Shown here in pieces: positions 1-8,366 of a stretch of DNA of 40,482 nt. Position 1 is the first letter of the stretch. Every line of letters starts with the position of its first letter. The position numbers and the translations under genes were made by a program. The DNA comes from Roseovarius gaetbuli (GTDB lineage Bacteria > Pseudomonadota > Alphaproteobacteria > Rhodobacterales > Rhodobacteraceae): assembly GCF_900172365.1 (NCBI RefSeq), contig NZ_FWFJ01000036.1, forward strand, positions 1 to 40,482, written 5' to 3'. The notes under the pieces are model-generated. The model ran no database searches. It saw only the letters and a list, made by a program, of their open reading frames with translations, and was not told the DNA's origin.

Positions 1-199
1 TGTTCGTTGGATCACAGACCGGTGGTAAAGCTGCCGCCATTGCCTACACCTTGATCGAAACGGCCAAACTGAACGGTATCGATCCGCAAGCATGGCTCGC
101 CGACACACTTGCCCGCATCCCAGACTACAAGATCAACCGCGTCGACGACCTGCTCCCATGGAAAACCGCGCCATAGGGGCGGTCAGACCGGACGCTTAC
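1..199 (+). mobile_element. Right end of an IS66-family insertion sequence (truncated by window edge)
   Basis: The transposase tail (stop at 174-176) is followed within 23 bases by a sequence whose reverse complement begins GTAAGCGTCCGGTCTGACC. This matches the GTAAGCG start of IS66-family terminal inverted repeats, so the element boundary is placed at base 199. IS66 elements usually duplicate 8 bp of target, so bases 200-207 (gtttcaac) should recur at the far end, which is outside the window. Family assignment rests on both the tail protein and the terminus. Confidence 0.8.
3..176 (+). CDS. tnpC: IS66-family transposase, C-terminal 57 residues (partial)
   Basis: Reading from base 3, the frame gives 57 residues ending in PWKTAP and TAG. 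It contains a run (AAIAYTLIETAKLNG) and a later stretch (WLADTLARIPDY, then INRVDDLLPW) typical of the IS66 transposase C-terminal domain that follows the DDE catalytic core. The start and the catalytic residues lie upstream of the window, so intactness cannot be judged. The stop is immediately followed by the IS terminus. There is no trace of a cargo gene between transposase and IS end. Confidence 0.85.
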   Translation, partial: FVGSQTGGKAAAIAYTLIETAKLNGIDPQAWLADTLARIPDYKINRVDDLLPWKTAP

Positions 200-414
200 G
201 TTTCAACGCCTGATCCTGCAACTCATCCGTTGTTGCCCCTAAACGGATTGCCCTCGCCAGATATTCGGTGAATTTGATCCATCGCAACCGAACCCCGACT
301 CTGGCCTAGTATAGCTAGCGCAAGGTGGCATGTCGTCGGCATGCCGTGCCGGTGGCGTTTCGATGGTCTGATTGGCGTCAAGAGACCAGACGCGTGAGAT
401 CGGAGATGTGATGA

Positions 415-1353
415 ATGACTGAAGATCCATACAAGGTTTTGGGCGTCAGCAAGACTGCGACGCAGGACGAGATCAAGAAGGCCTATCGCAAGCTCGCAAA
501 GAAGCTTCATCCAGACCTTCACCCCGACGATCCCGACAAGAAGGCAGAGTTTCAGGCCGTTTCGGCGGCCAATGATCTTTTGGGTGATCCGGAAAAGCGC
601 AAACGGTTTGATGCCGGGGAAATTGACGCCAGCGGTCAGGAGCGGCCGGAGCGGCAGTATTACCACCAATATGCCGGGCAGGATGCCGGGCGGCGGTATG
701 ATCCCGGCGCGGGGATGGGCGGTGCGCAGGATGCGTCGGATCTGTTCTCGGAATTGTTCGGTCGCCGCCAGCAAGCTGGTGGTCGGGCCTATGGGCAAGA
801 GTTTCACGCGCGCGGCGCCGATGCCCGTTATCACCTTGAGGTCGATTTCATGGACGCCGCGAAAGGAACCAAGCGCAGCGTCACGATGCCGGATGGCAAG
901 GCAATCGAAATCACGATTCCTGCTGGTCTGAAGGATGGCCAGACCCTTCGGTTGCGCGGCAAGGGCGGGCCGGGATTTGGCAAGGGCCCGGCGGGCGATG
1001 CTTATGTTACGGTCGCTGTGCGCGATCATCCGGTTTTTGTGCGGGATGGTGACACTATCGAGCTGGAATTGCCGATTACCTTTGATGAGGCCGTTCTCGG
1101 GGCGAAGGTCGAGGTGCCGACGATCTCGGGTGCTGTCGCGATGAGCATCCCAAAGGGGGCGTCGTCGGGGCACCGTCTTCGGCTTAAGGGGAAGGGGATC
1201 GCAAGCGGGAAAGGCCCCGCCGGGGATCAGCTTGTACGCTTGAAGATCATGCTTCCTGACAAAATTGACGCGCAGATGGAAGAGCTTGCAATGCAGTGGC
1301 GCGATCACGCCGGTTTCGATCCGCGCAAAGAGTTGCGGAGGGCCACAACATGA
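415..1353 (+). CDS. cbpA: DnaJ-like co-chaperone CbpA (J domain plus DnaJ C-terminal substrate domain)
   Basis: A 312-residue class II J-protein that would stimulate DnaK ATPase activity and bind unfolded clients in the cytoplasm. The J domain covers about residues 5-70, with the HPD motif at 32-34. A Gly-rich linker follows (about 75-130), then the two-lobe C-terminal domain (about 135-300). The four CxxCxGxG zinc-finger repeats of true DnaJ are absent, which separates it from DnaJ and favours CbpA. The ATG at 415 is preceded by GGAG at 402-405. The stop overlaps the start of the next gene, a CbpM-like modulator, which supports the CbpA call. Confidence 0.88.
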   Translation: MTEDPYKVLGVSKTATQDEIKKAYRKLAKKLHPDLHPDDPDKKAEFQAVSAANDLLGDPEKRKRFDAGEIDASGQERPERQYYHQYAGQDAGRRYDPGAGMGGAQDASDLFSELFGRRQQAGGRAYGQEFHARGADARYHLEVDFMDAAKGTKRSVTMPDGKAIEITIPAGLKDGQTLRLRGKGGPGFGKGPAGDAYVTVAVRDHPVFVRDGDTIELELPITFDEAVLGAKVEVPTISGAVAMSIPKGASSGHRLRLKGKGIASGKGPAGDQLVRLKIMLPDKIDAQMEELAMQWRDHAGFDPRKELRRATT

Positions 1354-1712
1354 GCATCGACGAACAAACGGTTGTCGCGCGGGTCGAGCGTGTGACCACA
1401 AGAGAGCTTCGGCTTTGGGTGCGGCAGGGGTGGGTGCGTCCCGCCGAAAGTGCCTCGGGGCCGGTGTTTGACGAGCTCGACATCGCGCGGGTCAGGCTTT
1501 TGTGCGACCTGAAGAAGGAAATGTCGCTTTCGACCGATACGATTCCGGTGGTTCTGACGCTGATCGACCGGCTGCATCAGACCCGTCGCGAGCTTCGCGC
1601 TTTGACGCAGGCACTTGAGGCGCAGCCCGACGATATCCGGCAGTCTGTTGTTTCCGCGTTTGTGGAAATTCAGGGCAAAGACGACAAGGCCGATGGCGGG
1701 CAACAGCCGTAA
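1350..1712 (+). CDS. cbpM: Chaperone modulator CbpM (MerR-like)
   Basis: A 120-residue protein starting at an ATG that overlaps the cbpA stop (ATGA at 1350-1353), with GGAGGG just upstream at 1337-1342. The N-terminal part contains a MerR-type helix-turn-helix fold with the motif LRLWVRQGWVRP (about residues 19-30), followed by FDELDIARVRLL and a C-terminal helical part. This arrangement is that of CbpM, which binds the J domain of CbpA and inhibits it. The tight overlap indicates translational coupling and fixed stoichiometry of co-chaperone and inhibitor. A DNA-binding MerR regulator is the alternative but fits the context less well. Confidence 0.8.
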   Translation: MSIDEQTVVARVERVTTRELRLWVRQGWVRPAESASGPVFDELDIARVRLLCDLKKEMSLSTDTIPVVLTLIDRLHQTRRELRALTQALEAQPDDIRQSVVSAFVEIQGKDDKADGGQQP

Positions 1713-1762
1713 TTCGTTATTTGTGTCAGGGAGTTAACCCATCAGGCGAAAGGACATGGCAG

Positions 1763-2107
1763 ATGAATACTGATCTTTTGACAAGGCGGCGCGCACTGTT
1801 GGTGACCTATCGGCGGTATCTTGCGGCTGATCGCGCCTGGTGCCTTGCGCTGCGCGAGATGAAAACCTGGTTTCCTGCGGCCAGTCGGCCCGGTGCTTCG
1901 GCCATCGGAAACCCCGGCTCGCCGATACGACGGCTCTTTGAGCAGCGCGAGCGCGCGTTGCTTCAATTTGAAACGGCGCGGCTCAAGCTTGAGGCGGCCA
2001 AGCAGCGGTTTGCAGCAAGAGAGCGCGCGCGCCGGTCCGTGAGGGTGATGTTGATCACCTCTGCTGGTCGCGAATTGGACGCGACAAGCGGCGCCAAGGC
2101 CAGATAA
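1763..2107 (+). CDS. Hypothetical protein, helical, Arg-rich
   Basis: A 114-residue protein that I do not recognise. The start at 1763 is chosen because AAAGGA lies at 1749-1754, eight bases upstream; a longer frame from 1721 has no ribosome binding site. The protein is basic and mostly helical, with a long Glu/Arg/Ala-rich segment (about residues 58-95) that could form a coiled coil. It has no signal peptide and no membrane segment. It follows cbpM by 50 bases on the same strand, so it may be cotranscribed with cbpAM. Confidence 0.55.
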   Translation: MNTDLLTRRRALLVTYRRYLAADRAWCLALREMKTWFPAASRPGASAIGNPGSPIRRLFEQRERALLQFETARLKLEAAKQRFAARERARRSVRVMLITSAGRELDATSGAKAR

Positions 2108-2196
2108 GGCGCTGCGCGATTTGAACCGTCAGGCTTGTGATATCGGGAGCTTTGAATAAGGTGGCCTCGTAGATTTGATTTGGGAGGATCACTGTC

Positions 2197-3189
2197 ATGT
2201 TCAACAAACACCTTTTCGCGGGCGCTGCCCTTGCGCTTGGCCTTGTTTCGACACAGCTGAGTGCCGCCGATACGACGATGCGGATTTCGCTGCAATTGCC
2301 GCTCAAGAGCCATCTTGGCCAGAACCTTGTTCTGTTCAAGGACAAGGTCGAAGATATGTCGGCCGGTGAGATCGCGATCGAGATTTACGACTCGGCCCAG
2401 CTTTACAAGGATAAGGAAGTGCCCGCCGCCGTCGGCTCTGGCGCGATCGAGGCGGGGGTCGCGTCGCTGACACGCTATGTCGGGGATATCCCGGCGGTGG
2501 ACGTGTTTTACATGCCGTTCCTATTGAACAACGAGGCCAAGGTGCGCGCCGCAGTGGCGCCCGGATCGGCCGTGCGCGGCCCGCTTGACGAGGCGATCAA
2601 GGACACCGGCGCGACCGTCCTTTGGTGGCAGGCCTATGGCGGGGCGATTCTGTTGTCCAATGGCGGACCGATCAAGACACCGGCGGACATGCAGGGTAAA
2701 AAGGCGCGGGTCTTTGGCAAGACTCTTGGCGATTTCGTGACCACCACCGGCGGCGCGCCGACGATGGTGTCCGGCTCGGAACAATACCTCGCCTATCAGC
2801 GTGGCACGGTTGATGTGGGCATGACCGGGGTCTCGGGCGTTTCCTCGCGCAAGTTGTGGGAGGTGATGGACACCATCACCGTGACCAACCATGCCGATAT
2901 CGAGTTTATCGTCGTGGTGAACACCGATTGGTGGAACGCCCTGCCCGAGGGTCATCGCGAGATGATCAGCAAAGCCGCGCAGATCGCAGAGACCGACGTG
3001 CGTGATCGCGTGTCGCAGATCGAGGCGGATGCCTATGCCGCCGCCACCGAAAACGGCATGACCGTCTATACCCCCACCGACGCAGAGATCGACGCATGGA
3101 AGCAGGCCTCTGCGCCGGTCTATGACGATTTCCGCGCCAAGGCGGGCGAACTTGGTGCCGCCGTCCTGAAAGCGGCTGAGGGGCTTTGA
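2197..3189 (+). CDS. dctP: TRAP transporter substrate-binding protein, DctP family
   Basis: A 330-residue periplasmic binding protein. A Sec signal peptide covers about residues 1-24 with a cleavage site near LSA-AD. The mature part has the DctP fold, including the segment PADMQGKKARVFG (about residues 164-176) with the arginine that in this family usually salt-bridges a substrate carboxylate. GGGAGG lies upstream of the ATG. It is the first gene of a dctP-dctQ-dctM-lyase operon, so the ligand is probably an organic acid handled by the downstream isocitrate-lyase family enzyme. The exact substrate cannot be read from the sequence. Confidence 0.9.
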   Translation: MFNKHLFAGAALALGLVSTQLSAADTTMRISLQLPLKSHLGQNLVLFKDKVEDMSAGEIAIEIYDSAQLYKDKEVPAAVGSGAIEAGVASLTRYVGDIPAVDVFYMPFLLNNEAKVRAAVAPGSAVRGPLDEAIKDTGATVLWWQAYGGAILLSNGGPIKTPADMQGKKARVFGKTLGDFVTTTGGAPTMVSGSEQYLAYQRGTVDVGMTGVSGVSSRKLWEVMDTITVTNHADIEFIVVVNTDWWNALPEGHREMISKAAQIAETDVRDRVSQIEADAYAAATENGMTVYTPTDAEIDAWKQASAPVYDDFRAKAGELGAAVLKAAEGL

Positions 3190-3201
3190 GGCGCCTTTTG
3201 T

Positions 3202-3224
3202 CCTCTCCCCGATTCGGGGAGGGG
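3202..3224 (+). promoter_or_regulatory. Hairpin at the dctP/dctQ junction that includes the dctQ ribosome binding site
   Basis: Bases 3202-3211 pair with 3215-3224 around a three-base loop (10 bp, two of them possibly G-T). The right arm contains the GGGGAGGGG that serves as the Shine-Dalgarno sequence of dctQ (ATG at 3230). There is no T-run after it, so it is unlikely to be an intrinsic terminator. It may lower dctQM translation relative to dctP or stabilise the dctP message. Confidence 0.5.
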
Positions 3225-3229
3225 TCCCC

Positions 3230-3727
3230 ATGATCTGGTTTGATCGTCTGATCCTGGGTCTGGCATGGCTCGCGGCGGTGTTGTTCACCGTCGCGGGTGT
3301 CATGCTTACCTATGAAGTCTTGGCGCGCTATTTCTTTATCCGCCCAACAATTTGGGCCGCCGAGCTTAGTCAGCTCTGCCTGATCTGGGGGTGCCTGATC
3401 GGGATGGCATGGCTCTTGTCGGCGCGGCGTCACATCGCGGTGGATGCGGTTATCCAACTGTTGCCGCCCGGCGCGCAGCGTTGGATCGAGGCGGCGGCGA
3501 TGCTTGTGGTAGCGGCCTTTAGCGCCATGGTGACATGGAAGGGCTGGGACATTTTCCTTGATTCATTCGAACGCGGGCGCACCACCGGGTCGTTGCTCGA
3601 TTTGCCAAGCTGGGTGGTCGAACTGGCGGTGCCGCTTGGATTTGCCCTGCTGTTCATTCAGGCCCTGATCGAGGCGGTTCGTTCGCTCCGGGGCACCGGC
3701 GCGGATCGGGAGATTGCAATCGAATGA
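3230..3727 (+). CDS. dctQ: TRAP transporter small permease, DctQ family
   Basis: A 165-residue inner-membrane protein with four predicted hydrophobic helices at about residues 10-32, 45-62, 85-105 and 125-148. It has the usual DctQ length and the motif EVLARYFF at the end of helix 1. It forms the membrane complex with DctM. The start at 3230 follows GGGGAGGGG with a short spacer. The stop overlaps the dctM start by four bases (ATGA), so the two permease subunits are translationally coupled. Confidence 0.88.
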   Translation: MIWFDRLILGLAWLAAVLFTVAGVMLTYEVLARYFFIRPTIWAAELSQLCLIWGCLIGMAWLLSARRHIAVDAVIQLLPPGAQRWIEAAAMLVVAAFSAMVTWKGWDIFLDSFERGRTTGSLLDLPSWVVELAVPLGFALLFIQALIEAVRSLRGTGADREIAIE

Positions 3728-4998
3728 CCGTCATTCTCATTCTCGCCTCGCTGTTTACCTTGTTGCTGGCGCGGGTGCCGGTCGCCTTTGCGCTAGGCGG
3801 CATGGGGCTTGCGCTTTTGATGCTCGGGGGCTTTTCGCCGCTGATGGCGCCACAGGCGGTGTTGTCGACCCTGGATGGGTTCATCCTTTTGGCGGTGCCG
3901 CTGTTCTTGCTGATGGCCAATGTCCTGCTCAAGGGTGGGGTTGGCGATGACCTTTTTGCCGCCGTCAATTCCTGGGTCGGCCATTGGCCCGGCGGGCTTG
4001 CGGTGGCGACGATCCTGTCCTGTGCGATTTTCGCCGCGATCAGCGGAAGCTCGGTCGCGACGGCGGCGACCATCGGCACGGTCGCCATTCCCGCGATGAT
4101 CGAACGCGGCTATGACAAGCGCTTTGTCTACGGGCTTTTGGCAGCGGGGGGCACATTGGGCATTCTGATTCCACCGTCGATCCCGATGATCGTCTATGGC
4201 TTTATCACCGAAGAATCCGTTGGCGCGCTGTTTCTGGCGGGGGTCGGGCCGGGCATGGCGCTTGTTGTCATGTTCATCCTCTATTCGATGGTGCATGCGC
4301 GGCTGACCACGGTTCAGGGGGCAAGCAAACCGGCCACCATGGCCGAGCGGCGGGTCGCGACGACGCGGGCCTTTCCCTCGATGGCGCTTGCCATGTTGAT
4401 CATCGGCGGCATCTATTCCGGTGCCTTCACCCCGACCGAGGCCGCCGCGATCGGCTTTACTGCGGCGCTTTTCGTGACCGTGGTCGTGCTTCGCTCGCTG
4501 TCGTGGAAGGGCTTTCGCGAGGCGGTGTTTGAATCGATGATCACCACGGTTGCGATCCTGTTGATCGTGGCCGGCGCCAAGGTGTTCGGCAAGGCGATCA
4601 CGCTTTACCGCATTCCACAGGATATCTCGGCGATCATCGCACAGGCGATTGAAACGCCTCTGGTCTTCATCATCGTGGTCAGCATCGTTTTGCTGTTGAT
4701 GGGGCTGGTGTTCGAGGCGCTGTCGATGGTTCTGATCATGACGCCGGTGTTGTTGCCCTCGGCGATGGCGATGGGGTTTGATCCGATCTGGTTTGGCATA
4801 TTCATGGTGGTGATGGTCGAATGCGCGCTGATCACCCCGCCGGTGGGCCTAAACCTTTATGTCATTCAGGCGGTGGCGCGGGCCAGTCTTGGCGATGTGG
4901 CGCGGGGCGTTTTGCCGTTCCTTCTTTTGATGTTCCTCTGCGTGGCCATTCTCTATGTCTGGCCGGATCTTGCGCTTTATCTTCCCTTCAAACTGTGA
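3724..4998 (+). CDS. dctM: TRAP transporter large permease, DctM family
   Basis: A 424-residue inner-membrane protein of about 12 hydrophobic segments, the normal DctM length. Visible family signatures are the AISGSSVATAATIG stretch near residues 101-114, the GGTLGILIPPSIPMI stretch near residues 141-155, and LITPPVGLNLYVIQA close to the C-terminus. It is the ion-coupled transport subunit and accepts substrate delivered by DctP. It overlaps dctQ by four bases and is followed after eight bases by the lyase gene, which places all four genes in one operon. Confidence 0.92.
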   Translation: MTVILILASLFTLLLARVPVAFALGGMGLALLMLGGFSPLMAPQAVLSTLDGFILLAVPLFLLMANVLLKGGVGDDLFAAVNSWVGHWPGGLAVATILSCAIFAAISGSSVATAATIGTVAIPAMIERGYDKRFVYGLLAAGGTLGILIPPSIPMIVYGFITEESVGALFLAGVGPGMALVVMFILYSMVHARLTTVQGASKPATMAERRVATTRAFPSMALAMLIIGGIYSGAFTPTEAAAIGFTAALFVTVVVLRSLSWKGFREAVFESMITTVAILLIVAGAKVFGKAITLYRIPQDISAIIAQAIETPLVFIIVVSIVLLLMGLVFEALSMVLIMTPVLLPSAMAMGFDPIWFGIFMVVMVECALITPPVGLNLYVIQAVARASLGDVARGVLPFLLLMFLCVAILYVWPDLALYLPFKL

Positions 4999-5006
4999 GC
5001 CTTCGA

Positions 5007-5876
5007 ATGACCCAACCTGACAAACTTCGCGCGCTTCTGGCGCAGGACAAACTGCATGTGATGCCCTGCTGTTTTGACGCGCTCTCGGCGAAACTGATCG
5101 AGCAGGGCGGGTTTGGCCTTTCGTTCATGTCGGGGTTTGCCACCTCCGCCTCGCGGATTGGCGAGCCGGATTTGGGTTTGATGTCCTATACCGAGGTGGT
5201 CGACAGCGCGCGCAACATCTGTGATGCGACAACGATCCCGCTGATCGGGGATGGCGATACCGGCTATGGCAATGCGATGAACGTGCGCCGCACCGTGCGT
5301 GGTTTTGCGCGTGCGGGATGTGCGGCGGTGATGATCGAGGATCAGCTTGCGCCCAAACGTTGCGGTCATACGCCGGGCAAAGAGGTGGTCGGGCGTGACG
5401 AGGCGTTTGACCGGATCAAGGCGGCGGTCGATGCGCGCGAGGATGATGATATCCTGATCCTGGCGCGCACCGATGCTCGCCATAACCACGGCCTCTCCGA
5501 GGCGATTGACCGGGCGGCCCGGTTTCACGAGCTGGGCGCCGATATCCTGTTTGTCGAAGCCCCCAAAACCGTCGCCGAAATGCGCAGTGTTTGCGCCGAT
5601 CTGCCGGGGGCGAAGATGGCCAATATCGTCGAGGGCGGCGAAACCCCCGATCTTAGCCACGCCGAGCTTGGCGAGATCGGCTATGCGATTGCGGCCTATC
5701 CCTTGACGCTTATGTCGGCGGCGATGCGGGCGATGACCCTGACATTGCAGGCCCTCGCCGAGGACAAACCGCGCGATCCCATGTTGATGGATTTCGTCGA
5801 ATTGCGCCGCAGGATCGGGTTTGACGCCTATTACGAGGCCTCATCGGCCTATAAATCATCGTTCCGGTCCACCTGA
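5007..5876 (+). CDS. Isocitrate lyase / PEP mutase family lyase
   Basis: A 289-residue TIM-barrel enzyme of the isocitrate lyase/phosphoenolpyruvate mutase superfamily. Seen directly: the metal-site motif GDGDTGYGN (about residues 80-88), IEDQ (about 110-113) and the active-site loop KRCGH (about 117-121), whose cysteine is the general acid/base in lyases of this family. The start at 5007 avoids a 62-residue overlap with dctM. The closest well-known functions are 2-methylisocitrate lyase, 2,3-dimethylmalate lyase and oxaloacetate decarboxylase; sequence alone does not decide. Position behind a TRAP operon suggests it acts on the imported acid. Confidence 0.82.
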   Translation: MTQPDKLRALLAQDKLHVMPCCFDALSAKLIEQGGFGLSFMSGFATSASRIGEPDLGLMSYTEVVDSARNICDATTIPLIGDGDTGYGNAMNVRRTVRGFARAGCAAVMIEDQLAPKRCGHTPGKEVVGRDEAFDRIKAAVDAREDDDILILARTDARHNHGLSEAIDRAARFHELGADILFVEAPKTVAEMRSVCADLPGAKMANIVEGGETPDLSHAELGEIGYAIAAYPLTLMSAAMRAMTLTLQALAEDKPRDPMLMDFVELRRRIGFDAYYEASSAYKSSFRST

Positions 5877-5900
5877 GCGCGGGTATCCTGCAACGGAAAA

Positions 5901-5927
5901 CCCCCGGCGCGAGGGACGCACCGGGGG
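5901..5927. terminator. Bidirectional intrinsic terminator between convergent genes
   Basis: CCCCCGG at 5901-5907 pairs with CCGGGGG at 5921-5927 around a 13-base loop. AAAA precedes the stem and CCTTT follows it, so it could stop transcripts from the lyase operon (plus) and from the OmpA lipoprotein gene (minus), whose stops flank it. Confidence 0.7.
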
Positions 5928-5952
5928 CCTTTGAATGACCTGAAATCAGGTT

Positions 5953-6612
5953 TTAGGCGTTGGGCAGGATCACGATTTCCACGCGACGGTTCTGACGCTT
6001 GCCCGCTTCGGTCAGGTTGGACGCGACCGGCTGACTTTCACCGCGGCCAAAGGTGCGCACGCGCGAGAACGGCACGCCGCCTTCAAGCAGAACATCCGCC
6101 ACCGCATTGGCGCGGCGCTCTGACAGGTTTTGGTTATAGCTCGCGTCGCCATCGCTATCGGTGTGGCCAACGACCTGAACGGTGGTGTCGGGATAATTGT
6201 TCAGGCTTCGCGCCACGGTAAGAAGATCACCGCGCAGGCCCGGATAAATCGTGGTGCTGTCGACATCAAAGAGGATATCCTGCGGCATGGTCAGGATAAG
6301 ACGGTCACCGGTATTGGTGATCTGAACGTCATTATCCAACTGCTGGCGCAACTCGGCCTCTTGCTTGTCGAGCGCATTGCCAACGGCCGCGCCGCCTGCT
6401 GCCCCGAGGATACCGCCGATGACGGCGCCTTTGCCCTTTTTATCGCTGACAAGCGCGCCAACGCCTGCGCCAAGAACGCCGCCCAAAAGCGCGCCTTGCT
6501 TGGTCTTTTGGTTGGGGTCGGTGCCCGAAACCTGTGACGGATCGGTACAGGCGGTCGCCAGCAAAAGGGATGCGCCGGACAGAAGAAGAAGGGGTTTACG
6601 TGCTCGGATCAT
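5953..6612 (-). CDS. OmpA-family lipoprotein with glycine-zipper domain (YiaD-like)
   Basis: A 219-residue envelope protein. A signal peptide ends in the lipobox LATAC (cysteine near residue 22), so it should be lipidated and anchored in a membrane. A Gly/Ala-rich glycine-zipper region (about residues 40-80, GALLGGVLGAGVGALVSD) precedes a C-terminal OmpA peptidoglycan-binding domain (about 105-217) with VVGHTDSDGD and NLSERRANAV. It would tether outer membrane and peptidoglycan. It is a single gene, convergent with the lyase operon. Outer-membrane location is inferred from the family. Confidence 0.88.
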   Translation of the reverse strand: MIRARKPLLLLSGASLLLATACTDPSQVSGTDPNQKTKQGALLGGVLGAGVGALVSDKKGKGAVIGGILGAAGGAAVGNALDKQEAELRQQLDNDVQITNTGDRLILTMPQDILFDVDSTTIYPGLRGDLLTVARSLNNYPDTTVQVVGHTDSDGDASYNQNLSERRANAVADVLLEGGVPFSRVRTFGRGESQPVASNLTEAGKRQNRRVEIVILPNA

Positions 6613-6740
6613 TATATGGTCGCCTTGTTGTTAATCATCCCCGATTTGTCGGGTTTGTGGCGATGATATGCAATAACACGCCTGGCCCCAAGGCCTTTGA
6701 AGGGGAAACAAGCGGCATTTCGCGCAAATTCTGCCTGCGC

Positions 6741-7580
6741 CTAACCCTCGGCGCGCGCGCTTTCCCAGGCCAGCATCGCGCGTTTGACCGGCAGCCCCCA
6801 GTGATAGCCGCCAAGCGCGCCGGATTTGCGCAGCGCCCGGTGACAGGGGATCAGAAAGCTGACCGGATTGCGCCCCACCGCCGTGCCGACGGCGCGCACC
6901 GCGCGCGGGCTTTCGATGGATCGGGCGATTTCGGAATAGGTGGTGACATGGCCGGTGGGCACCCGAAGCAGCGCCTCCCAGACCTTGATCTGAAACGGCG
7001 CGCCGATCATGTGCAGCGCGGTTTCACCCTTGCCGACAAAGGCGGTGTTGACCCAGGGCGCGATCCGCTCGGGCGCGTGTTCATGGCTGGCCTTGGGCCA
7101 TCTGGCCGCGAGATCGGCAAAGGCGGCGTCGCGCCCGCATTCCTCGGTAAAGGCAAGCCCGCAAAGCCCCTTGTCGGTGCCCATCGCAAGGGCCTCGCCA
7201 AAGGGGCTATCGAACCAGCCGTGATAGATCGTAAGGCCCTCGCCACCGCGCGCGAATTCGCCGGGGCTCATCGCCTCCCACCGCAGGAAAAGGTCATGCA
7301 GCCGCCCGGTGCCGGTAAGGCCGGCAGCATCGGCCACCTCAAGCGTGGTAAAGCGTTGCGCCAGAAGGGTCTTGGCGTGACCAAGCGTCAGGTATTGCTG
7401 ATAGCGCTTGGGCGACACGCCGACCCAGGCCGAGAACAGGCGCTGGAAATGCGCGGCGCTCATGCCCATTTCGCCTGCGAGTTGCTCAAGCGGCAGGGTC
7501 TCGCCGCCCTGATCAATCAGGTCGATGGCCCGTCGCATGACGTGGAAATGATAGGCCTGATCGGGCGCCTCGGCATTCAT
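6741..7580 (-). CDS. ada: Ada-type methylated-DNA--protein-cysteine methyltransferase with AraC HTH
   Basis: A 279-residue DNA repair protein. An AraC-type helix-turn-helix domain fills about residues 10-110, and the O6-methylguanine methyltransferase domain about 115-275. The acceptor cysteine is Cys246 in the motif PCHR. The N-terminal zinc-cysteine domain of E. coli Ada is missing, so methyl-phosphotriester sensing is not expected; such short forms are common in alphaproteobacteria. The start at 7580 is preceded by GGAGG with a seven-base spacer, better than the 15-residue longer frame. It is divergent from nth, another repair gene. Confidence 0.87.
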   Translation of the reverse strand: MNAEAPDQAYHFHVMRRAIDLIDQGGETLPLEQLAGEMGMSAAHFQRLFSAWVGVSPKRYQQYLTLGHAKTLLAQRFTTLEVADAAGLTGTGRLHDLFLRWEAMSPGEFARGGEGLTIYHGWFDSPFGEALAMGTDKGLCGLAFTEECGRDAAFADLAARWPKASHEHAPERIAPWVNTAFVGKGETALHMIGAPFQIKVWEALLRVPTGHVTTYSEIARSIESPRAVRAVGTAVGRNPVSFLIPCHRALRKSGALGGYHWGLPVKRAMLAWESARAEG

Positions 7581-7721
7581 GGAAATCCCTCCGGTTTCAG
7601 GCAGGATAGACAGCATCGCAGCCACGCGCGACCCGGATATTGCGCATTAACGGTGTCGGCCGGGGACAAAAGTCGGATCACGCCCATTGCGCGGGCCGGA
7701 GGCTTGCGGCAAAAGGCCTGC

Positions 7722-8366
7722 ATGGTAGCGCAACTTGATTATCACAAGATCCGCGAGATCTTTGGCCGGTTTCACGCCGCCGATCCCGAGCCCAAGGGCG
7801 AGCTTGACCATGTTAACGCCTATACGCTTTTGGTGGCGGTCGCGCTTTCGGCGCAGGCCACCGATGTGGGTGTGAACCGCGCCACGCATGATCTCTTCAA
7901 GATCGTCGATACGCCGCAAAAGATGCTGGATCTCGGCGAAGAGGCCTTGATCGAGCATATCAAGACCATCGGGCTTTATCGCAACAAGGCCAAGAATGTG
8001 ATGAGGCTGTCGAAGATATTGGTCGAGGACTATGACGGCGTGGTGCCCAATTCGCGCGCGGCGCTGAAATCGCTTCCGGGGGTGGGGCGCAAGACCGCCA
8101 ATGTGGTGCTGAACATGTGGTGGCATATGCCTGCACAGGCGGTAGACACGCATATTTTCCGCATCGGCAATCGCACCGGGATTTGCCCGGGCCGTGATGT
8201 GAACGCGGTCGAGCGCGCGATCGAAGACAATATTCCCGCCGATTATCAGCTTCATGCGCATCACTGGCTGATCCTGCACGGGCGCTATACCTGCAAGGCG
8301 CGCAAGCCGCTTTGTGCAACCTGTATCATTCGTGACTTATGTGAATTCGAGGATAAAAACCTATGA
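7722..8366 (+). CDS. nth: Endonuclease III
   Basis: A 214-residue base-excision repair glycosylase/AP lyase that removes oxidised pyrimidines. The helix-hairpin-helix motif LPGVGRKTANVV carries the catalytic Lys124, and Asp142 lies in AVDTHIFR. The C-terminal cysteines 191, 198, 201 and 207 (CX6CX2CX5C) bind a [4Fe-4S] cluster. The ATG at 7722 gives the usual family length; the open frame runs far upstream only because GC-rich DNA lacks stops. The stop overlaps the start of the kinase gene by four bases. Confidence 0.95.
   Translation: MVAQLDYHKIREIFGRFHAADPEPKGELDHVNAYTLLVAVALSAQATDVGVNRATHDLFKIVDTPQKMLDLGEEALIEHIKTIGLYRNKAKNVMRLSKILVEDYDGVVPNSRAALKSLPGVGRKTANVVLNMWWHMPAQAVDTHIFRIGNRTGICPGRDVNAVERAIEDNIPADYQLHAHHWLILHGRYTCKARKPLCATCIIRDLCEFEDKNL

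Noticed and set aside
223..1401. 392-codon open frame on the minus strand opposite cbpA
   Set aside because: It mirrors a well-supported gene, has no recognisable domain and an Arg/His/Pro-rich composition typical of antisense frames in GC-rich DNA.
6534..7721. Long N-terminal extension of the nth reading frame
   Set aside because: It runs opposite the Ada-type gene and the OmpA gene start. Endonuclease III homologues begin near 7722, which gives the normal 214 residues.
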